Position numbers and translations under genes: made by a program
The notes under the pieces: model-generated
Database searches by the model: none
Told to the model about the DNA's origin: nothing
The model's input: only the letters and a program-made list of their open reading frames with translations
Part shown: positions 44,574 through 52,760 of the stretch, one piece after another
Position numbering within the stretch: position 1 is the first letter of the stretch
How the letters are laid out: each line of letters opens with the position of its first letter
Assembly (NCBI RefSeq): GCF_001297705.1
Contig: NZ_LIRF01000003.1
Span: 496,001-560,000, forward strand
Origin: Chryseobacterium sp. ERMR1:04
GTDB taxonomy: Bacteria > Bacteroidota > Bacteroidia > Flavobacteriales > Weeksellaceae
Length of the DNA: 64,000 nt
Direction: 5' to 3'

Positions 44574-45068
44574 TTATCCTTTTTTAATTCCAATAGTCTT
44601 TAAGGCAGTAGGCGTTAAATATATTTCATCTAGAACAGTAAACGACTCAATATCAGTAAATGTTGAACATTTTAAGTCACTCTTATTAAAAGATAATTCA
44701 ATAGAATTATTATAAGATGCAACAATACGAACGATGGAATAGCCGTTGTATACAATATCAAATCCTTCAAAATAACAGTTTCGTTCTGCTATTTGATATA
44801 TTCTGTTTTCCTCAAACCCAACACCATCATTTTTTTCTCCGTCATTATGCTTTAATGTTTTCCAAACGCTATAATTTTTAGGTTCTTTAAGGACATTTCC
44901 ATTGGCATCTACCGGAATAAACATTCCAAGAGTTAAAGGCTGTTTTAGGAAATTAGCATAATTATTCATCAAACTTAATGTCTGAAGATCTGCATATCCT
45001 TCGTTTAAATAGTATTCAATAACAAAAGTTGTCATCGGAATCAGCTTGTGAGAAGCATCAGTCGGCAT
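44574..45068 (-). CDS. Hypothetical protein
   Basis: The 164-aa product has no signal peptide, membrane helix or known motif. It opens MPTDASHKLIPMTTFVIEYY and contains PLTLGMFIPVDANGNVLKEP and FEGFDIVYNGYSIVRI. An internal Met (45035) could be the start. A soluble cytosolic alpha/beta protein is all that can be said. It is isolated between the Tet(X)-like gene (convergent) and the DapB-like gene. Confidence 0.6.
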   Translation of the reverse strand: MPTDASHKLIPMTTFVIEYYLNEGYADLQTLSLMNNYANFLKQPLTLGMFIPVDANGNVLKEPKNYSVWKTLKHNDGEKNDGVGFEENRIYQIAERNCYFEGFDIVYNGYSIVRIVASYNNSIELSFNKSDLKCSTFTDIESFTVLDEIYLTPTALKTIGIKKG

Positions 45069-45301
45069 AACCAGTCAATTTTTTGGGGAAATAAATATAA
45101 TATTTTTATTTCACTACCACCAATTTGTTGCTTTTAATTTTTTTTCAGTAAAAAATGAAGATAATCATCCGTAAAAAATCATACATTGTAGTTGATCGTG
45201 TTGATTAAAAATCCTTCCTCAAAAAGACAAAAAAGAAATTAAAAATAACGCGATTCAGAAAATTGATAAAGACAGACATAAACCAATTTAAACAAAATAA
45301 A

Positions 45302-46102
45302 ATGATCAAAGTTTTTATTGCCGGAGCTACCGGATGGGCAGGCTCTGAATTAAGCAAAGGAGTTTACAAAAAAGAGGATATGAAATTAGTGGGCGCTTTA
45401 TCCAGAAAGAATAAGGGTAAAAACCTCGGAGAAATTTTAAGTTTAGAAAATGCTGAAATTCCCATTTATGATGATATTGATAATGCCTTATCTGAAGTAG
45501 ATTTTGATGTTTTGGTAGATTATACAAAACCTGATGTTTGCAAGAAAAATACAATTTCAGCATTAAAGAAAGGGAAAAGAGTAGTGATAGGAACATCGGG
45601 GTTAACCGCCGAAGATTATTCAGAAATAGCTACCATAGCTGAAGAGAATAATTCTTCTGTGTTAGCGGTTGGTAATTTTTCCCTAACCGTAGTTCTTCTT
45701 CAAAAGTTTTCAGAAATGGCAGCACAATACATTCCAAATTTTGAAATTATTGATTATGCACATGAAGATAAAATTGACAGCCCAAGCGGAACAGCAAGAG
45801 AATTAGCCCATCGGCTTTCCCAAGTTCAGAAACCTACGGTACATATTTCAAATGATGAATTGGTTGGGGAAAAAGACAGTCGCGGCGCCAACCTTGAAGG
45901 TGTTCAGGTGCATTCCATAAGATTACCCGGCCATGTTATTTCTATTGAAACCATCTTTGGATTAAAAGATGAGAAGCTAACCATCAGACACGATTCAGGC
46001 TCAAGTGCTGAACCTTATGTAAAAGGAGCTCTTCTGGCAATAGAAAAAGTGGGAACATTTACAGGTTTACAACGTGGATTAGATACGGTAATGGATTTTT
46101 AA
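45302..46102 (+). CDS. Dihydrodipicolinate reductase (DapB)-like protein
   Basis: The 266-aa protein has the DapB N-terminal Rossmann fold (KVFIAGATGWAGSELSKGVY), VLVDYTKPDVCKKN, VVIGTSGLTAEDY, AVGNFSLTVVLLQKF and DSPSGTARELA. DapB reduces dihydrodipicolinate in lysine and diaminopimelate synthesis. In place of the usual EAHHxxKxDAPSGTA this protein has DYAHEDKIDSPSGTA: one of the paired histidines is Ala, while the Lys is kept. A related but distinct reductase is therefore likely. The start at 45302 follows an AT-rich leader; the frame's earlier codons (from 45263) look non-coding. Confidence 0.8.
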   Translation: MIKVFIAGATGWAGSELSKGVYKKEDMKLVGALSRKNKGKNLGEILSLENAEIPIYDDIDNALSEVDFDVLVDYTKPDVCKKNTISALKKGKRVVIGTSGLTAEDYSEIATIAEENNSSVLAVGNFSLTVVLLQKFSEMAAQYIPNFEIIDYAHEDKIDSPSGTARELAHRLSQVQKPTVHISNDELVGEKDSRGANLEGVQVHSIRLPGHVISIETIFGLKDEKLTIRHDSGSSAEPYVKGALLAIEKVGTFTGLQRGLDTVMDF

Positions 46103-46119
46103 CAAATCAACAAAATAGG

Positions 46120-46170
46120 ATTATCTTTCTGTTTTACAAGATATTAAAAAAGGTAAAACAGAAAGATAAT
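46120..46170. terminator. Long perfect hairpin between convergent genes
   Basis: ATTATCTTTCTGTTTTAC (46120-46137) and GTAAAACAGAAAGATAAT (46153-46170) are an 18-bp perfect stem with a 15-base loop. It lies between the convergent DapB-like and repressor genes. There is no clear U-run, so termination is likely but not certain. Confidence 0.6.
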
Positions 46171-46188
46171 TTATATAAATGGGCGTAA

Positions 46189-46869
46189 CTAGAATTCCTC
46201 CGGAAAAATTCCTGAAGCATATTTCCATACTTCTAAAATTTCTTCAAAAGGAATTTCGTAAGGCTCATAAAATGTATTATCAGAAGCAACAGTGATAGAA
46301 CCTTTATTTTTTGCCTTCAATCGTTTGTAGGTAATTCCGTCATTTGAGGTTACAAAAATGTAAGAAGTCCCTGATTTTAAATCATTGATTCCTTCCATAT
46401 ATTTCCCAATAATAAAAGATCCATCCTTAAAAGGAGGCATAGAATCTCCACTGGCAGGGAAGGCCCTGAACTTTCCATTTTTCAGAAAAGGTAAAGAAAT
46501 AGTGTCCAGACTTTCAATATAATCAGGATCGCTATATCCTCGTAAATAGCCCATAGACGCTTTCTGAGGAATGATTTCAATACTTTCGTTTCCATTCTGA
46601 TCTACCACAACAGGCAATACAATCCTGTTATCGGGAAGTTTCAGCATATCATCTAAAGGATATTTTATCAGATCTACCGAAAGCAAAAGATCAATGCTTA
46701 CATGAAACAATCTTGAAATCCTGATTAATATATCAACAGGAGGTTTTGATCTGGCGTTTTCATAGGAAATATATCGTGAAGTGGTTATGGTAATTTGCTC
46801 AGACAATTCGCGCTGGGTGATTCCTAATTTACCTCGCAAAAGCCTGATGTTATCTGAAAAAATTGACAT
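46189..46869 (-). CDS. HTH (Xre) repressor with peptidase S24 domain
   Basis: The N-terminal Xre helix-turn-helix (IRLLRGKLGITQRELSEQIT, SRYISYENARSKPPVDIL; about 8-60) is joined to an S24/LexA-like domain (about 120-226) with FPASGDSMPPFKDGSF carrying the Ser and GITYKRLKA carrying the Lys. The organisation is that of CI/LexA-like repressors, which can self-cleave after DNA damage. No Ala-Gly or Cys-Gly cleavage pair is obvious; KASMGYLRGYSD holds the equivalent position. Chromosomal versions without phage are common in flavobacteria. No phage genes are visible nearby. Confidence 0.9.
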   Translation of the reverse strand: MSIFSDNIRLLRGKLGITQRELSEQITITTSRYISYENARSKPPVDILIRISRLFHVSIDLLLSVDLIKYPLDDMLKLPDNRIVLPVVVDQNGNESIEIIPQKASMGYLRGYSDPDYIESLDTISLPFLKNGKFRAFPASGDSMPPFKDGSFIIGKYMEGINDLKSGTSYIFVTSNDGITYKRLKAKNKGSITVASDNTFYEPYEIPFEEILEVWKYASGIFPEEF

Positions 46870-46887
46870 TATTAAAAATTAGATTCA

Positions 46888-46895
46888 CAAAAATA
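46888..46895 (-). promoter_or_regulatory. -7 box (TATTTTTG) of the repressor gene
   Basis: The minus strand reads TATTTTTG 19 bases upstream of the start, with a TTG 22 bases further up (46918-46920) as possible -33 element. Confidence 0.45.
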
Positions 46896-47205
46896 CAAAT
46901 TGTTTAAAGGAGAACATCAATTTTAGGGTAAAACCTTCCCTTAATATCATAAAAAGTAAGCTATTTGGCCTTATATTCTTCGTTATTTACTTCTTCCAGC
47001 CATAAAGTGGGTCCTTTTTCTCTTCCTGTTATCGCAATAGGAACATAGAATTAATGAAAAGGAGCTCCAAGATGATAAATCACAAAGACCTTTCCGCAAG
47101 CATTATACTACCAATAGCAGGTTTTGAAACAATGTTAAAGAATATAATTTTACTATCTTGGACAGATTTATTTTTTATATATTTTTCTGTAACAGATTAA
47201 TTCTT
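46896..47205. other. Intergenic region with possible gene remnant
   Basis: On the minus strand, 47050 to 46961 is open for about 29 codons between stops and reads FYVPIAITGREKGPTLWLEE then VNNEEYKAK, which resembles the start region of succinylglutamate desuccinylase/aspartoacylase-like proteins (PGPTLWLQ). It has no start codon and is probably a relic. TAATTTTA at 47145-47152 may be the promoter of the next gene. Confidence 0.35.
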
Positions 47206-48597
47206 ATGAAAGAACCGATTTATATCACATTTGCGAATAGAATTGCCAAAATGATTGATGATGGAATATTTAAACCGGGGGAGAAGCTACCATCGTTAAG
47301 AAACTTGCACATGAAAAAGGGATTGAGTATAGGGACTATATTGCAATCCTTTAATTATTTGATGGATAAAGGCCTGATAATCTCCAAAGAAAAGTCAGGT
47401 TATTTTGTTAATGATCGGCCTTCTGAAATACTACCCTTACCAAAAGCACTACCGGTTTCATTATCGGAAAGAAGTGTTCATATCGATCAGTTATTACAAA
47501 AACTATCTTTCGATAGCCTCAATAAAACTTTTGTATCCTTTTCTAGTTCGCTTCCGGATAACAGGTTGTTTCCTTTTAATAGTATTAAACGAGTAATTCA
47601 ACAAACATCGAGAGACATTAGCGGAAGTTATTTGGGGCTTGAAAGCAGAAATGGTAACAAAAATTTACGCGAAGAAATAGCTAAAAGATCATTACTTTGG
47701 AAAGGCTTAATCCATGCTGATGAACTTGTTATTACAAATGGTACAACTGAAGCAATTCTATGCTGTTTAAAGGCAGTGACTAAACCAGGAGATACAGTTT
47801 TAGTACAAGATCCATGCTATTATGGTGTAATGCAAATTCTAGAATGCCTAAACCTAAAAGTAGCCACTATACCTTCTCATCCAACAACAGGTATATCAGT
47901 AGACAATGTAAAAGAAGCTTTTGAGAAACTTTCTATAAAAGCTTGTGTCATAGTTAGTAATTTCAATAATCCCGATGGAGCAAGTATATCTAGTGAAGCC
48001 AAAAAACAGCTTGCTGAACTGGCTAAAATAAATCATATTCCTATAATTGAAGATGATATTTACGGCGAATTGTTTTTTAAAAGTAGCAGGCCAGACACTA
48101 TTAAATCCTATGACACCGATGGATGGGTGATGTATTGTAGCTCTTTTACCAAAACGCTTATTCCCGGATTTCGTATCGGTTGGTGTGCAGCAGGAAAATT
48201 TGTAGATCAAGTAGCTCGCATTAAATCAATGCACAATCATTCTACTTCAACTTTCAATCAAAGAGTTGTACTACAATTAGTAAATTCGGGGGCTTTCGAA
48301 AAGCATTTGCAAAAATTCAGATTAGAATTACATAAAAACCTAAATCATACAATTTCCATTATTGAGCAATATTTTCCAGCTGGAACCAAAATAACACGAC
48401 CTAATGGAGGATTAGCTATTTGGATTGAGTTACCAGAAAGTATCAATACTTCCGATTTTCAGGAAAAAGCTATTGAGAATAACGTTTCTTTTGCACCGGG
48501 TGAAATATTTTCATCAAAAGGTGATTACCAAAATTACATCCGAATAAGTTATTGTTTTTTATGGGAAAAAAAATTGAAAATGCACTTATCAAATTAG
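47206..48597 (+). CDS. MocR/GntR-type regulator with aminotransferase-like domain
   Basis: The GntR helix-turn-helix comes first (YITFANRIAKMIDDGIFKPG, EKLPSLRNLHMKKGLSIGTI), then a full fold-type-I aminotransferase-like domain with VSNFNNPDGASIS, IIEDDIYGELFF and the PLP lysine in YCSSFTKTLIPGFRIGW. The start is placed at the ATG at 47206; an upstream TTG in frame (47158) lies against the promoter. The neighbours on the same strand (solute-binding protein, RidA-like, GNAT, DMT exporter) suggest control of an amino-acid-related cluster. Confidence 0.92.
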   Translation: MKEPIYITFANRIAKMIDDGIFKPGEKLPSLRNLHMKKGLSIGTILQSFNYLMDKGLIISKEKSGYFVNDRPSEILPLPKALPVSLSERSVHIDQLLQKLSFDSLNKTFVSFSSSLPDNRLFPFNSIKRVIQQTSRDISGSYLGLESRNGNKNLREEIAKRSLLWKGLIHADELVITNGTTEAILCCLKAVTKPGDTVLVQDPCYYGVMQILECLNLKVATIPSHPTTGISVDNVKEAFEKLSIKACVIVSNFNNPDGASISSEAKKQLAELAKINHIPIIEDDIYGELFFKSSRPDTIKSYDTDGWVMYCSSFTKTLIPGFRIGWCAAGKFVDQVARIKSMHNHSTSTFNQRVVLQLVNSGAFEKHLQKFRLELHKNLNHTISIIEQYFPAGTKITRPNGGLAIWIELPESINTSDFQEKAIENNVSFAPGEIFSSKGDYQNYIRISYCFLWEKKLKMHLSN

Positions 48598-48788
48598 GAC
48601 GATTGCTTACTGAAGAATTGAATCAGCGATTAACGTAAAATAGTTTTCCGAATTTAAATATATGATAATTAATAAATTAGATCATAATTCTTATTCTGTT
48701 ACATTAAAATATTCAAAATCTGTATCTGTTATAAACGGATTTGTATTTATAATTTTGCTGAGAGATTCATTTTGATAGAACTCAGAAA

Positions 48789-49591
48789 ATGAAAGATACA
48801 ATTTTGATATTTTTTTCAGCACACTAATCTTTACAGCTATGCAAGCACAAAATTCAACATTCAAGTGGGATAATAATAAGAAATTTAGAATCGCATATGT
48901 CGATGAACCTCCTTTCTATTGGACTGAAGGTAATCTCGTTAAGGGTGCAGATATTGAACTGGCTGAAGTCGTACTTCGAGAAATTGGTATAATATCAATC
49001 GAATATTACCACACAACATTCGAAGAACTTTTATCAGGTGTTCTGGCTGGTCGTTGGGATATGAACGTGCCAATTTTCGTAACCTCTGAACGTGTAAAAG
49101 AGGTGGCTTTCAGTTTACCAGTTTGGTCTCTTGGTGATGGTTTCGTTGTACTTAGAGGGAATCCAAAAGGATTGATAAGCTATGAGGCTGTTAAAATGAG
49201 AAGTGATGCACGATTGGGGCTCATTCCTGGACAAAAGCAATTTGATGCTGCAAAATTAACAGGGGTGAATGATAGCCAAATAATGATGTTTAATAATCAG
49301 CCCGATGCAGTTGCTGCTTTACTGGCAGGAAAAATTGATGCATTTGCAGCAACTGCGATTGGAAATAATGCAATTGCTGAAGCTAATCCAGAATTGGAAT
49401 CAGTACCTCACAAAAATAGTGGAGACGGGAAATCACCTGTTGGAGCATTCTCTTTCAGTAAAGACAATAATGAACTTTTACAAGCTGTTAACGAACAACT
49501 TCGTAAATATATCGGTTCGGATGACCATCGTACAAGAATGGCAAAGTATGGAATTACTGAAACCGAAATTGACGAGGTGGTAAATAAATAA
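48789..49591 (+). pseudogene. Solute-binding protein family 3, signal peptide out of frame
   Basis: From 48839 the frame encodes a family-3 amino-acid-type binding protein (FRIAYVDEPPFYWTEGNLVK, GADIELAEVVLREIGI, GRWDMNVPIFVTSERVKEVA, LLAGKIDAFAATAIG) of 250 aa but without a proper signal. Upstream, an ATG at 48789 reads MKDTILIFF and then, after a one-base adjustment in the T7 run near 48809-48816, STLIFTAMQAQNSTFKWD, a normal signal peptide ending AMQA-QN. The export signal is thus separated from the mature protein by a homopolymer frameshift. If real, the protein would stay in the cytosol; the assembly may instead lack or add bases. No ABC permease is adjacent. Confidence 0.72.
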
Positions 49592-49637
49592 CTGTACGAT
49601 ATAAATCAATAACATTCAAGTAATTAAACTTAGTAAG

Positions 49638-50111
49638 ATGAAGGCAGCAATTTTGACAATATTTATTAGCCTATTAATTTCTACAACAATGGAAGCACAA
49701 AACAATAACAATCAACAAAAAACCAATCCTAAATTTAATGATATTTCTCCTTTTGGATATTCCGAGTATGTTGAAATTAATTTAGGAGCTTCAAAGATGG
49801 TTATTTTATCAGGCCAATTGGCACTTGATGAGAAAGGAAATACAGTAGGGTTAGGAAATTTTGAAGTGCAGGCAGATTATATTTTTTCTAACATCAAAAA
49901 AATCTTAGAGAAAGCTGGCGGGTCAATGAATAATATTGTAAAATTGAATAACTATTTTGTTAATATTAAAAACCTTCCGGCATATAGAACAATACGAAAT
50001 AAATATATTGATACTAAGCATCCACCCGCACAGACTTCTGTAGAAGTAAAGCAGCTTTTTAGTAGTGATGTTTTATTAGAAGTTGAAGTTACAGCAATAA
50101 TCAATAATTAA
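49638..50111 (+). CDS. Exported RidA/YjgF-like protein
   Basis: A signal peptide (MKAAILTIFISLLISTTMEA) precedes a YjgF/RidA trimer-fold domain (SKMVILSGQLALDEKGNTVG, QADYIFSNIKKILEKAGGSM, VKLNNYFVNIKNLPAYRTIR, PPAQTSVEVKQL). In RidA the Arg of PARxxVEVxxL binds the imine acid carboxylate; here the position is Gln, so 2-imino-acid deaminase activity is unlikely. Exported Rid-fold proteins occur in Bacteroidota; the role is unknown. It is 46 bases after the binding-protein gene, in the same direction. Confidence 0.85.
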   Translation: MKAAILTIFISLLISTTMEAQNNNNQQKTNPKFNDISPFGYSEYVEINLGASKMVILSGQLALDEKGNTVGLGNFEVQADYIFSNIKKILEKAGGSMNNIVKLNNYFVNIKNLPAYRTIRNKYIDTKHPPAQTSVEVKQLFSSDVLLEVEVTAIINN

Positions 50112-50122
50112 TTTCTTTTGCT

Positions 50123-50629
50123 ATGGAAATACAAAACGCTACAAATAACGATATTGATGAAATTTTCAGACTTTACAAAATAGCTACAGATTTTCAAAAG
50201 TCAAAGTATATCGTTCATTGGCCAGAATTTGAATTAAATCTTGTACAAACAGAAATCTCTGAAAACAGGCAATGGAAGTTAGTTATTGGTAATAAAATAG
50301 CTTGTGTTTGGGCAATAGCATTCAGCGATCCTCAAATTTGGGAAGAACTTAATAATGATTCTGCAGTTTATATTCATCGAATTGCTAGTAATCCTGAATT
50401 TAAAGGGCAAAATCTTGTGGAGCACATAGTAGCATGGGCAAAACAATATGTCTTTGATAACAAAAAAAAGTTTATCCGAATGGATACTGTTGGCGAAAAC
50501 CAGGGGCTGATTAATTATTATACAAAATGCGGTTTTAGTTTTTTAGGGCTTTCCAAACTAAAAAATACAGAAGGACTTCCAGCTCATTATAATAATGCAA
50601 CAGTAAGCTTATTTCAAATTGCGTTATAG
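50123..50629 (+). CDS. GNAT-family N-acetyltransferase
   Basis: The 168-aa GNAT fold begins MEIQNATNNDIDEIFRLYKI and has VIGNKIACVWAIAFSD, VYIHRIASNPEFKGQNLVEH (acetyl-CoA pyrophosphate loop, here EFKGQNL) and MDTVGENQGLINYYTKCGFS. The acceptor is unknown. It starts 11 bases after the RidA-like gene, so it is in the same transcript. Confidence 0.87.
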   Translation: MEIQNATNNDIDEIFRLYKIATDFQKSKYIVHWPEFELNLVQTEISENRQWKLVIGNKIACVWAIAFSDPQIWEELNNDSAVYIHRIASNPEFKGQNLVEHIVAWAKQYVFDNKKKFIRMDTVGENQGLINYYTKCGFSFLGLSKLKNTEGLPAHYNNATVSLFQIAL

Positions 50630-50761
50630 GGAGTTTAATGATAAAATATTACTTTATAGAAATAAAAAACTTCGTCTTCATTATCTATCTTTATGATTAA
50701 ATACAACTCATTTTATTAAAAAATAATTGTATACTTCAAAAATAAGCTATTTAACATAATA

Positions 50762-51416
50762 ATGGATGATATTGTAAATGTCAAGCGTATAAAAGAGTAT
50801 AATGATTTCAATAATGTTGAAATGCTGCATCATACATGGAACATCCTTGGGCAGAAGAATAGGAGAGTACAGCTTTTTTTCCTATGCTGTAAATGAAGCG
50901 TTGCATTTATCCGAGCAGGAAAGGAAAATCATCATGGATTGTCTTGAAAAAATAGAGTATGAGCTGAAACATGCTATAGATAAGCACAGTAAGCATTTAA
51001 TTGTCTCAAATATTGAAATGTTTCTGGATTACTGCACAAGGTTTTATGACCGACAATTTATGACAAGAGATTTTGTAAATCATGGTATTATAGAAAGATT
51101 TGAAGGTTTATTAACAGGCTATTTTAGTTCTGATAAACCTTTAGAATTAGGTCTGCCAAATGTTAATTACTGTGCAGAAGAACTTAGATTATCTGCTAAT
51201 TATTTTGGAGATCTTATCAAAAAAGAAACAGGCAAATCTGCTCAGGAATATATTCAACTAAAACTTATAGATGTTGCTAAGCAGCAAATGTTTGATCTTA
51301 ATAAATCAATTAGTGAAATTGCGTATGAGTTAGGTTTTAAATATCCACAGCATTTTACAAGATTATTTAAGCAGAAAACAGGAATGACGCCGAATGCTTT
51401 TAGGAGCTTAAATTAG
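50762..51416 (+). pseudogene. AraC-family regulator with deleted sensor core
   Basis: From ATG 50762 the first frame reads MDDIVNVKRIKEYNDFNNVE then MLHH, the head of flavobacterial AraC regulators, but runs to a stop. The frame from 50802 resumes with HGTSLGRRIGEYSFFSYAVN and continues through both helix-turn-helices (YCAEELRLSANYFGDLIKKE, ISEIAYELGFKYPQHFTRLF, ending MTPNAFRSLN). The cupin part expected between LHP and HGTSLG, roughly 80 residues, is missing and the frames differ, so an internal deletion occurred near 50825-50835. The remaining C-terminal 204 aa could still bind DNA if translated from 50802. Confidence 0.75.
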
Positions 51417-51419
51417 TAA

Positions 51420-51579
51420 AAAATAAAAAAAATTAATTTGAATTGAACGCTAAAACGAGATTCTATAAATAACTTGTTTTGAAACTGTTACTATATTCTA
51501 TTTAACATAATATAAATTATAGGATTTTATTTAACTGAACATTTAAAGAGAGTATACCATATACATTCTGGAATTTTCC
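51420..51579. other. AT-rich spacer
   Basis: No gene seen; it leads to the promoter and short ORF at 51580-51643. Confidence 0.4.
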
Positions 51580-51587
51580 TAAATTTG
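51580..51587 (+). promoter_or_regulatory. -7 box (TAAATTTG) ahead of a 12-codon ORF
   Basis: The sequence fits TAnnTTTG and would start a transcript about 10 bases before the ATG at 51605. Confidence 0.55.
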
Positions 51588-51604
51588 CAGCTATATAAAT
51601 AAAT

Positions 51605-51643
51605 ATGAACCACGCGAGCTGTTTGCCTCCTCCAAGATTTTAA
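51605..51643 (+). CDS. Candidate leader peptide MNHASCLPPPRF
   Basis: A 12-codon ORF directly after a good -7 box encodes MNHASCLPPPRF and ends TAA. It is noticeably more G+C-rich than the surrounding sequence (CACGCGAGCTGT, GCCTCCTCC), as if under constraint. Cys and a Pro-Pro-Pro run are typical devices of regulatory leader peptides because ribosomes stall at PPP or at scarce tRNA. Downstream, TTGGCT (51697-51702) and AGCCAA (51722-51727) could pair. The next gene, a DMT transporter, starts 126 bases later. Function is inferred. Confidence 0.45.
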   Translation: MNHASCLPPPRF

Positions 51644-51769
51644 TATTTCTAAAAAGTAAATGAAGTATTTATAATTTCACGCTGATAAATTTTTATTGGC
51701 TGTCTTATAATGCTTCAGATTTAGCCAAATATTAATTTAAAATCTTGTTGTACAGACAGATCATTCTCA

Positions 51770-52639
51770 ATGAAAAAATCATATTTATTATTGCACATTG
51801 CTGTGATACTTGCCGGGTTTACCGGTGTTTTCGGAAAACTAATATCTCTTAATGAAGGCTTATTGGTTTGGTATAGACTTCTTTTTTCAACCTTAATATT
51901 ATATGCGATTTTAAAACTGCTCAGAATCGATTATACCATTTCGCATCGTGAAAAATTCCGTATAGCCAAAGTTGGCTTACTCATTACTTTGCATTGGCTG
52001 TTTTTTTATGCCAGTATAAAATATTCGAACATCTCAATTGGCGTAGTTTGTTATTGTCTCACCAGTTTTTTTACCGCTTTATTTAAACCTTTAATTGATA
52101 GAGAAAAATTTAAGGCTTCAGAACTGTTGCTGAGCGCTTTGACAATTTTTGGGATCAGTTTAATTTTTCATTTTGATTCTTCCTATCAATTAGGAATTGG
52201 CCTAGGTGTGGTATCATCAGCCTTTGGAGCATTGTATACAATTTATAACAAACGGCTGGTCAATCAATACGATGCTAAGGTTATCAATTATTATCAAATG
52301 TTTGCAGGAACCCTATGCCTAGGAGCTTTTTTGCCCATTTACCTAGTGTTCTTTCCGGCAGATAGCATAATACCTGACTTAAAAGATATGGCCTATTTGG
52401 GCGTCTTATCGCTTTTTTGTACAGTAGGCCTTTATGTGGCATTTGCAGAGGTTTTGAAGAAAATTCCTGCATTTACCGTAAATCTTACCTTCAATCTTGA
52501 GCCCATCTATGCAATCATCATGGCTCTCCTATTCTTCAATGAAAGCAAAGAGATCGGTTTGCCATTCTATGCCGGCCTATCCTTCATCGTGATTTCAGTT
52601 ATTTTGCAGACATTTATTTCAATTCGTAAGAAATCATAA
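51770..52639 (+). CDS. DMT-superfamily (EamA) transporter
   Basis: Ten membrane segments in two EamA halves: ILAGFTGVFGKLISLNEGLL, WYRLLFSTLILYAIL, FFYASIKYSNISIGVVCYCL, then FGALYTIYNKRLVNQYDAKV and FTVNLTFNLEPIYAIIMALL. Length of 289 aa is normal. Relatives export amino acids (including cysteine) or other metabolites; the substrate is not deducible. It may be under control of the short ORF upstream, and a strong terminator follows. Confidence 0.9.
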   Translation: MKKSYLLLHIAVILAGFTGVFGKLISLNEGLLVWYRLLFSTLILYAILKLLRIDYTISHREKFRIAKVGLLITLHWLFFYASIKYSNISIGVVCYCLTSFFTALFKPLIDREKFKASELLLSALTIFGISLIFHFDSSYQLGIGLGVVSSAFGALYTIYNKRLVNQYDAKVINYYQMFAGTLCLGAFLPIYLVFFPADSIIPDLKDMAYLGVLSLFCTVGLYVAFAEVLKKIPAFTVNLTFNLEPIYAIIMALLFFNESKEIGLPFYAGLSFIVISVILQTFISIRKKS

Positions 52640-52643
52640 TTTT

Positions 52644-52682
52644 AAAAACCTCTTGTAATAAGGCATTACAAGAGGTTTCTTA
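52644..52682 (+). terminator. Terminator after the DMT transporter
   Basis: AAACCTCTTGTAAT (52646-52659) pairs perfectly with ATTACAAGAGGTTT (52665-52678) around AAGGC, followed by CTTATT. Confidence 0.85.
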
Positions 52683-52711
52683 TTCAAAATCAACAATTTA
52701 CACCAAAATAT

Positions 52712-52760
52712 TTGCGTAGCCAAATAACTTCATATATATTTGTAGTCAAATAGCTTCATA
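52712..52760 (+). promoter_or_regulatory. ArsR-operon promoter with direct-repeat operator
   Basis: TTG (52712-52714), then a 20-base spacer, then TATATTTG (52735-52742) match the Bacteroidota -33/-7 promoter well. Two copies of GTAGyCAAATArCTTCATA lie at 52716-52734 and 52742-52760, a 26-base period, one in the spacer and one over the start site: a clear autorepression layout for the following ArsR gene. Confidence 0.7.

Noticed and set aside
46189..46869. Prophage repressor as a sign of a prophage
   Set aside because: No integrase, structural or lysis genes are nearby; chromosomal S24-type repressors are common.
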